Shown here: positions 15,441 through 20,169 of the stretch, in pieces | How positions within the stretch are numbered: the first letter of the stretch is position 1 | Layout: each line of letters starts with the position of its first letter | Assembly: GCA_002345475.1 (NCBI GenBank) | Contig: DDWC01000065.1 | Span: forward strand, 1-20,169 | DNA length: 20,169 bases | Source: Firmicutes bacterium UBA2296 | Lineage (GTDB): Bacteria > Bacillota > UBA994 | Reading direction: 5' to 3' | Notes under the pieces: model-generated | The model's database searches: none | Told to the model about the DNA's origin: nothing | Seen by the model: the letters and a program-made list of their open reading frames with translations, nothing else | Translations under genes and position numbers: made by a program

Positions 15441-15500
15441 CTGGGCAGGGCAAAACAGGCAACCTTCGCCGAAGCGAAAGCGCCTGTTCTGGATGCCCAG
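15441..15500 (-). terminator. Three-tier hairpin with UUCG loop, probable terminator of the surface-protein gene
   Basis: On the minus strand CTGGGCA, AACAGGC and CTTTCGC pair in order with GCGAAGG, GCCTGTT and TGCCCAG around a C(UUCG)G tetraloop (loop 15470-15473). The middle stem is followed by TTTTG (15453-15457), a short T tract suited to termination 24-70 nt after the surface-protein stop. The outer stem would extend past this tract, so an antiterminator or RNA-stability role is also possible. Confidence 0.65.
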
Positions 15501-15523
15501 TAGTGCTCAAAACGGAAATCATT

Positions 15524-17563
15524 CTAACTCTGTTTCCGCCACACTACCAAGCCCAGTCCCAGCAAGGTCAAGCCCAGGTAAGTCATGAACGGAGCGTCTA
15601 CGCCGGTATCAGGCAATTCCAGGTCAGTGTCCACATCCAGCACAATCTCTGCTTCATAGGTATTGGTTACTGTCCACAGCGCGGTCTGGTTGCCGACCAC
15701 TTGAACGGTGCCCTCGCCGGTAACCGTCCACTCATTGCTGAGGCCAAGGCGGCTCTCAGTGACGGTGTATGCGCCGGGTACAAGGTTTTCCCAGGTATAT
15801 GATTGACCGTGCACGAAGGTCCTGCTTGTAGTGAAGCCATCAGGTCCGTTGACCGTCAGCACGAAGATGGGTAATGTCATGTTGCCGATGTTACCAGCAA
15901 CTGCCTTAGAAAGCGTCAGCGTGCCGTATGGCTGTGTGACCACAGCGATGTAGGAGTTGGTTATTGTAGCAATCGCCGTCTGATTGGCGACTACCTGAAC
16001 CGCGCCCTCGCCGGTAACCGTCCATTCACTGCTAAGTCCGGTGCGGCTCTCGGTGACAGTGTAGGTCCCGGGCACTAAATTGGTCCAAGTGTATGATTGT
16101 CCATGGACGAAGCTTCTCGTTGCGGTAAAACCATTAGGTCCGTTTACCGTCAGCACGAAGAGTGGCAATGTCATGTCGCCGATGTTGCCGGCAACAGTCT
16201 TCGATAGAGTCAGCGTGCCGTAAGGCTCTGCAACCACAGCGATGTAGGAGTTGGTTATTGTGGCAATCGCCGTCTGATTGGCAACTACCTGAACCGCGCC
16301 CTCGCCGGTGACCGTCCATTCACTGCTGAGTCCGGTACGGCTCTCGGTGACAGTGTACGCGCCGGGTACGAGGTTCTCCCAGGTGTACAGTTCGCCGTTG
16401 GCCAAGGTCCTGGTTGCCGTAAAGCCCGCGGGTCCCGTAACCGTAATTACGAAGGGTGGCAGACTCATGTCACCGGTATTTTCGGCAACAACCTTTGCTA
16501 CGGTGAGCCTGCCATAGACTGGCGCGACCACCGCGGTGTACGTGTTGACAAGGGTAACGTCGGTAACCTCACCGAACTGCACATCGTGTTCACCGGTTCC
16601 TACTGCATTCCATTCTGTACTTAAAGTTCCCTCTGAGACTGTGTAGACGCCGGATACGAGGTTCTCCCATGTGTATGAAGCACCCGATGCGATAGTCTGC
16701 GTGTCGCTAAACTCTCCAGGTCCAGTAACCGTTACCACAAATTCAGGCAGGGTAAGGCCAGTCACAGGCCCCTGCACTTCCTTGGTAACTCTCAGCGAGC
16801 CAGCAGACAGGCTACATAGATCATTGGTAATGACATTGTTGTCCAGGGTGACAGCTCCTGCAATCGCCAGCAACTGCCCGTTTATTTCTGCTCCGGTAGT
16901 CGCTGTGATTGATTCCATGGCCAGAATGTGTCCTGCGAAGTGAGAGTCAGTCCCCAGTGTCGCGGAACTGCCAATCTGCCAGAAGATGTGGCAGGCCTGG
17001 GCCCCATTGATCAGCCTGATCTCACTATTTGTGGCCGTGGTCAGTGTCGATCCGGCCTGAAAGATGAAAACAGCATTGGCATCGCCGCCAGCATCGAGGG
17101 TGAGAATCCCCGATATTCCGATACTGGATGCTGATGTGTAGACCCCGGGCGTCAGGGTTGTGCCACCAAGGTCCGCAGCAATGGTGTAGTTGGATGTTCT
17201 CCCGGCGGCACTGGTATAAGCGGCCAAAAGGTCTACTTTGGCCTGTTCTGCGACACCGTCATAGAGGTGCACAGTGCCATTAAGTAATGTCACGCCTGCC
17301 TGCCCAGGGAAAGTCCCCAGGATAGTACCGTCTCCGGGATGCAGCCCAATGCTGCCGCCCGCTGTTCCGCCAATGGTAGTTGTTCCGGTATTGGTGATGG
17401 TCGAACCTGCCAATACCCCAAATCCTGAGGCTGTCCCCAGTGTTACCGTTGGCTCTGCGGCGAGGGCCACTGCCGGGGCCGCAGCCACCAGGGAAGTAAC
17501 CGTCAGAACCAGAGCCAGCAACAGGCGGGCTGATTTAGCCTTGTTAAAGTTAACCATGCACAT
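15524..17563 (-). CDS. LPxTG-anchored DUF3494 ('ice-binding' family) surface protein with four CnaB-like repeats
   Basis: 679 residues. A signal peptide (about 1-36: KAK..R, hydrophobic core, AVALAAEP) precedes a DUF3494 domain (38-250: FGVLAGSTITNTGTTTI, AVFIFQAGSTL, CHIFWQIGSSATLGT, GQLLAIAGAVTLDNN). Four tandem domains follow: 255-350, then three of exactly 98 residues (351-448, 449-546, 547-644). Each has Lys, Glu and Asn at the places used for Lys-Asn isopeptide bonds in CnaB domains (K261/E311/N340; K357/E407/N438; K455/E505/N536; K553/E603/N634). The end is a sorting signal: LPDTG (650-654), hydrophobic helix, WRKQS. Predicted to be sortase-linked to the wall; no sortase is in the window. 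DUF3494 includes ice-binding proteins and adhesin tips; function here is not settled. AGGAG precedes the first ATG by 4 nt and a second ATG (17557) by 10 nt; either may be used. Confidence 0.93.
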   Translation of the reverse strand: MCMVNFNKAKSARLLLALVLTVTSLVAAAPAVALAAEPTVTLGTASGFGVLAGSTITNTGTTTIGGTAGGSIGLHPGDGTILGTFPGQAGVTLLNGTVHLYDGVAEQAKVDLLAAYTSAAGRTSNYTIAADLGGTTLTPGVYTSASSIGISGILTLDAGGDANAVFIFQAGSTLTTATNSEIRLINGAQACHIFWQIGSSATLGTDSHFAGHILAMESITATTGAEINGQLLAIAGAVTLDNNVITNDLCSLSAGSLRVTKEVQGPVTGLTLPEFVVTVTGPGEFSDTQTIASGASYTWENLVSGVYTVSEGTLSTEWNAVGTGEHDVQFGEVTDVTLVNTYTAVVAPVYGRLTVAKVVAENTGDMSLPPFVITVTGPAGFTATRTLANGELYTWENLVPGAYTVTESRTGLSSEWTVTGEGAVQVVANQTAIATITNSYIAVVAEPYGTLTLSKTVAGNIGDMTLPLFVLTVNGPNGFTATRSFVHGQSYTWTNLVPGTYTVTESRTGLSSEWTVTGEGAVQVVANQTAIATITNSYIAVVTQPYGTLTLSKAVAGNIGNMTLPIFVLTVNGPDGFTTSRTFVHGQSYTWENLVPGAYTVTESRLGLSNEWTVTGEGTVQVVGNQTALWTVTNTYEAEIVLDVDTDLELPDTGVDAPFMTYLGLTLLGLGLVVWRKQS
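15632..16513 (-). repeat. Three 294-bp tandem coding repeats (stalk repeats 2-4)
   Basis: Units 16220-16513, 15926-16219 and 15632-15925 encode 98 residues each. The C-terminal halves of the first two (from YTVTESRTGLSS to the end) are identical in protein for about 42 residues and nearly identical in DNA. The N-terminal halves of the second and third are the closest pair. A shorter, more diverged unit (16514-16801) precedes them. Confidence 0.88.
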
Positions 17564-17838
17564 TCCACTCCTAATTCCTCATTTGAGAATGTAATCGTTG
17601 TTTCCGTCATTCTGGGAATGACGAGCAGTCTGATTGCTTCCACTCGGCCAGCCGCCTCATCCGCCGCGCATACAGGCTCCTACTTGATGTCTATATTTCA
17701 TTTTATATTATTGAGGCACTGTTTATTATATAACATTTACTACTCATTTACACCACCATAATTGCCCCATGTCCCTGAGTGTATAGCCCCTGATCATCGC
17801 GATAGGCCACAAACCCCTGATACTGCAACGTTTAGACC
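17564..17838 (-). promoter_or_regulatory. Leader/promoter region of the surface-protein gene
   Basis: This region, from the terminator at 17839-17865 down to the surface-protein start, holds no gene. On the minus strand a TATAAT (17725-17730) is the best -10; the -35 at 17 bp (GTGTAA) is poor. It would give a leader of about 155 nt. A perfect 8-bp stem with a 3-nt loop lies at 17605-17623 (CGTCATTC/GAATGACG). Upstream of the -10, the plus strand reads CCCCTGAT twice (17787-17794, 17814-17821) and TCCCTGAGT once (17772-17780), possible activator or repressor sites. No known riboswitch was recognised. Confidence 0.45.
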
Positions 17839-17865
17839 AAAAAAAGGCCAACCGACAAGCGGTTG
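17839..17865 (-). terminator. Rho-independent terminator of the GGDEF/HD-GYP regulator gene
   Basis: On the minus strand CAACCG (17860-17865) and CGGTTG (17849-17854) form a stem with a 5-nt loop, followed by GCC and seven T residues (17839-17845). It lies 49 bp after the stop codon and isolates the surface-protein gene from this transcript. Confidence 0.88.
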
Positions 17866-17913
17866 ACTCTTTGGAGAGAACCAGTCCTATACCACGACGG
17901 CCGTAGCCGCATC

Positions 17914-20169
17914 CTACATTTCCGGATGCCTGGCCGGGGAAGGTCTCCGCACTCTGAAAACTCTGTCGTCAGCCAACACCCTGTTAACAAAAACATCCAC
18001 GATGGTGGGGTCAAACTGTGTCCCAGCGCATTTCTGCAGCTCGCTGATGGCTTCTTCCTTGTCCAAGGCTTCTTTGTAACTTCGCTGGCTGGTCATGGCA
18101 TCATAGGCGTCAGCTACAGCGATAATGCGAGACTCAAGCGGTATCGCTTCACCCATCAGACCGCTGGGATATCCTTTGCCGTCCCACCGTTCATGGTGAC
18201 TGAGGACGAACTGTGCTAATTCCGAGAAGTCGTTGGTCGAACTGAGCAATCTCCAGCCGATCTCCGGGTGCCTTTCCACATCTCTTCTTTCTTCAGCGGT
18301 AAGACCTTCCGGTTTGTTGAGGACTTTTTCATCGACACCGATTTTGCCGATGTCATGAATCAGCCCGGCAATTCTCATCTGGTTCACCGCATCTTTGGTC
18401 ATATCCAGTTTTCCTGCAATGGACTGGCAAATACGGCTTACTCTAGTTGAGTGCATCGCCTCTCGATTGCTCTTCTCGAACAGAGTGGTCATGATAAGGT
18501 CTATTGTTTTGCTCCTGATGCTGGAACGCTCATACAGCTTGTGCCGATACATATGGTTTTCAGCGTTGGCCATGGTTTCGACGATTGACTGGCCGCCACT
18601 TGTCTTCGTGTCGTATCCGTAGGAAATCGAAAGTTCAATGCTAGCTACCTTCTCCCTGGACGCCAGCTCCTTAATGCCGTTGGCAATTGCCACTGTTTCA
18701 CTGGCTGTGGTCTTGGGAAGCAAAACCAAAAACTCATCTCCGCCGATTCTGGCGATAATATCGTCTTTTCGGCAGGCCTGTCTGATAGCGTTAGCTGCGC
18801 TCCGGAGAAGAATATCTCCCGAATCGTGGCCAAATGAATCGTTGACCATTTTTAGCCCGTTAACATCACACACAATTACTGACAAAGGCAGGTTTTCGTC
18901 GGTGTCCAGCCTCAGCAGTTCCTGTTCGAAGAATCTTCGGTTGTATAGTCCAGTGAGATGATCATGGTGGCTTAAGTGAAGCAGCTCCATCTCAATTTTC
19001 TTGCGCTCCGTGATATCCTGGGCGGCTCCCCAAAGTTCAGTGATGGCACCGTCAGCGTCCCGGACCGCTTCGCCCCTCACCCACATCCATCCTCTGGAAG
19101 CATCATTAGTTATGGTCTCTAGCTCCAGTTCGTAAGGCAATCCAGATGTTGTTGTGCGCTCCAGAGAGGTCGACAGTCGTTCCCAACTCTCTGGAGTGAA
19201 CAGCTTCATATGTTCTGTGTAAGGCGGAGGCGGAAAGGATGGATCGAAACCATACATTTTGTAAAGCTCATCGGACCACACTACCTGATTCGTAGCCAGA
19301 TCCAACCGCCACGTACCCAGATGAGCGATTCGCTGTGACTCCAGCAAGTCGTCCATACTCTGCTGGAGCTGTTCTTCCATCCGCTTGCGCTCCGTAATAT
19401 CCACGCCAATCCCGGCAAAATATCTCTTTCCATTTGAGATCAGCGGAGCGCCGCTGGAACGGGTCATCATTCTTGTCCCGTCCTTTAAGATTAGCTCTGC
19501 TTCCACTTCACCGTAACCCTTTTCAAAGATATCACTAACCGCGGCGTTAACTCGCATCAAGTCGTCCGGATCGAACCAATCCTCAAGCGATTTCTGGGAT
19601 AGTTCCCCTGCGTCATATCCGGTCATGGTTTCATGTCTTTTGTTCCATTTTACCAGACGGCTTTTATCATCATAGACGTACAGATAGCCTGGTATGCTGT
19701 CAAATATCGCTTCGATTAGCGCTTGCTCTCTCTCCAGCGTTGCGAGCAATTGCAGTGTCCTGGCATTGGACTCTGTCAGTTCTCTGGTCCTTTCGGCGAC
19801 CAATGCTGCCAGCCGTTCCTTTTCGTCCCTCTTCTGCATGTTTGCCGCCCTTATTTTCAGCATGGCCCTGACCTGGGCGGTCAGTTCTATTTCATCTACA
19901 GGTTTTGACAAGAATGCTTCAGCACCACATTCCAACGCTCTGATCCGGCTTTCCTTGTCTCCTTTAATCGCGGTCACGAAAACCACAGGAATGTCACGTA
20001 GCCTGATGTCTGCCTTGAGCCTTGTACAAACTTCGTATCCATCCATGCCGGGCATGATAATATCCAGCAATATGACATCGGGGTCTTTGAATGCAGCCAG
20101 CTCAAGTGCCTGCTCACCCTTTTGCGCTGTCAGGACCAACGCGTCAGGAAACGCGTCCATTATCAAAGC
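17914..20169 (-). CDS. Response regulator REC-PAS-PAS-GGDEF-HD-GYP (partial, N-terminus beyond window)
   Basis: The frame is open to the right edge, so the start is missing; numbering here is from the Met at 20166. A receiver domain (1-110) shows VILLDIIMPGMDG with phospho-acceptor D35, VVFVTA and FLSKPVD; about 20-30 residues, including the first acidic pair, lie outside. A coiled linker (110-150) leads to two PAS domains (about 150-265 and 275-390, each ending DITERK). The GGDEF domain (395-545) keeps DVNGLKMVND, RIGGDEF (475-479) and an RxxD inhibitory site (R466, D469) five residues before it. The HD-GYP domain (555-735) keeps HDIGKIG (604-610), RHPEIG and HHERWDGKGYP (657-667). Both synthesis and breakdown of c-di-GMP are thus possible, presumably switched by phosphorylation. 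A partner histidine kinase may lie upstream. It ends at its own terminator before the surface-protein gene. Confidence 0.94.
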   Translation of the reverse strand, partial: ALIMDAFPDALVLTAQKGEQALELAAFKDPDVILLDIIMPGMDGYEVCTRLKADIRLRDIPVVFVTAIKGDKESRIRALECGAEAFLSKPVDEIELTAQVRAMLKIRAANMQKRDEKERLAALVAERTRELTESNARTLQLLATLEREQALIEAIFDSIPGYLYVYDDKSRLVKWNKRHETMTGYDAGELSQKSLEDWFDPDDLMRVNAAVSDIFEKGYGEVEAELILKDGTRMMTRSSGAPLISNGKRYFAGIGVDITERKRMEEQLQQSMDDLLESQRIAHLGTWRLDLATNQVVWSDELYKMYGFDPSFPPPPYTEHMKLFTPESWERLSTSLERTTTSGLPYELELETITNDASRGWMWVRGEAVRDADGAITELWGAAQDITERKKIEMELLHLSHHDHLTGLYNRRFFEQELLRLDTDENLPLSVIVCDVNGLKMVNDSFGHDSGDILLRSAANAIRQACRKDDIIARIGGDEFLVLLPKTTASETVAIANGIKELASREKVASIELSISYGYDTKTSGGQSIVETMANAENHMYRHKLYERSSIRSKTIDLIMTTLFEKSNREAMHSTRVSRICQSIAGKLDMTKDAVNQMRIAGLIHDIGKIGVDEKVLNKPEGLTAEERRDVERHPEIGWRLLSSTNDFSELAQFVLSHHERWDGKGYPSGLMGEAIPLESRIIAVADAYDAMTSQRSYKEALDKEEAISELQKCAGTQFDPTIVDVFVNRVLADDRVFRVRRPSPARHPEM

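Noticed and set aside
15421..15500. Cyclic-di-GMP riboswitch before the HD-GYP gene, suggested by GGGCAAAAC on the plus strand
   Set aside because: The string is on the wrong strand for the gene and the rest of the conserved core is missing; a simple nested hairpin explains the sequence better.
17636..17651. tRNA-Ser/Leu-like string TGGCCGAGTGG on the minus strand
   Set aside because: It resembles a D-arm, but no acceptor pairing, anticodon stem or GTTCGA T-loop follows at the right distance.

Overview
The window reads as chromosomal DNA of a Bacillota (Clostridia-like) bacterium. The grounds are strong AGGAGG-type ribosome binding sites, sigma-A-type promoters, compact rho-independent terminators, a sortase LPxTG surface protein (so a monoderm wall) and mid-range GC. 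I cannot name the genus. Almost everything is on the minus strand; only a small regulator/membrane-protein pair at 5313-5934 is on the plus strand.

Layout. 1-336: a TetR-family regulator running off the left edge, with its own promoter and a palindromic operator. 449-3447: a terminated, closely spaced four-gene minus-strand unit (read 3447 to 514): DsrE-like protein, alpha/alpha-toroid (prenyltransferase/squalene-cyclase-like) protein, CYTH triphosphatase-like protein, and a VOC protein with an unrecognised N-terminal half. 3448-3932: noncoding, a mosaic of short degenerate repeats. 3933-5934: a DUF418 membrane protein divergent from an XRE regulator plus a four-helix membrane protein; the XRE promoter carries a perfect 9-bp inverted repeat. 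6037-6402: a small VOC protein. 6403-6971: a second noncoding repeat mosaic, built largely of 7-bp units and containing a large imperfect palindrome. 6972-12176: an Smr-domain protein downstream of a 1601-residue exonuclease-RecQ-UvrD fusion.

12294-20169: a cyclic-di-GMP and surface block. A response regulator with PAS-PAS-GGDEF-HD-GYP (cut by the right edge) ends at a strong terminator. Next comes an LPxTG-anchored DUF3494 ('ice-binding') protein with four CnaB-like stalk repeats and its own leader, then a PAS-GAF-PAS-GAF-GAF-HD-GYP sensor, then another terminator. The surface protein thus lies between two genes predicted to make and/or degrade c-di-GMP, which suggests, without proving, that the signalling genes control attachment or its environment.

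The most unusual material is noncoding: the two intergenic mosaics at about 3471-3890 and 6429-6970 share parts (a 26-bp block, CTGAT/ATCAG clusters, 7-bp-period arrays) and look like two members of one repeat family. In the proteins, the main oddities are the triple fusion with a probably altered exonuclease active site, and the stalk repeats with a visible Lys/Glu/Asn isopeptide triad and a recombinant-looking third repeat.
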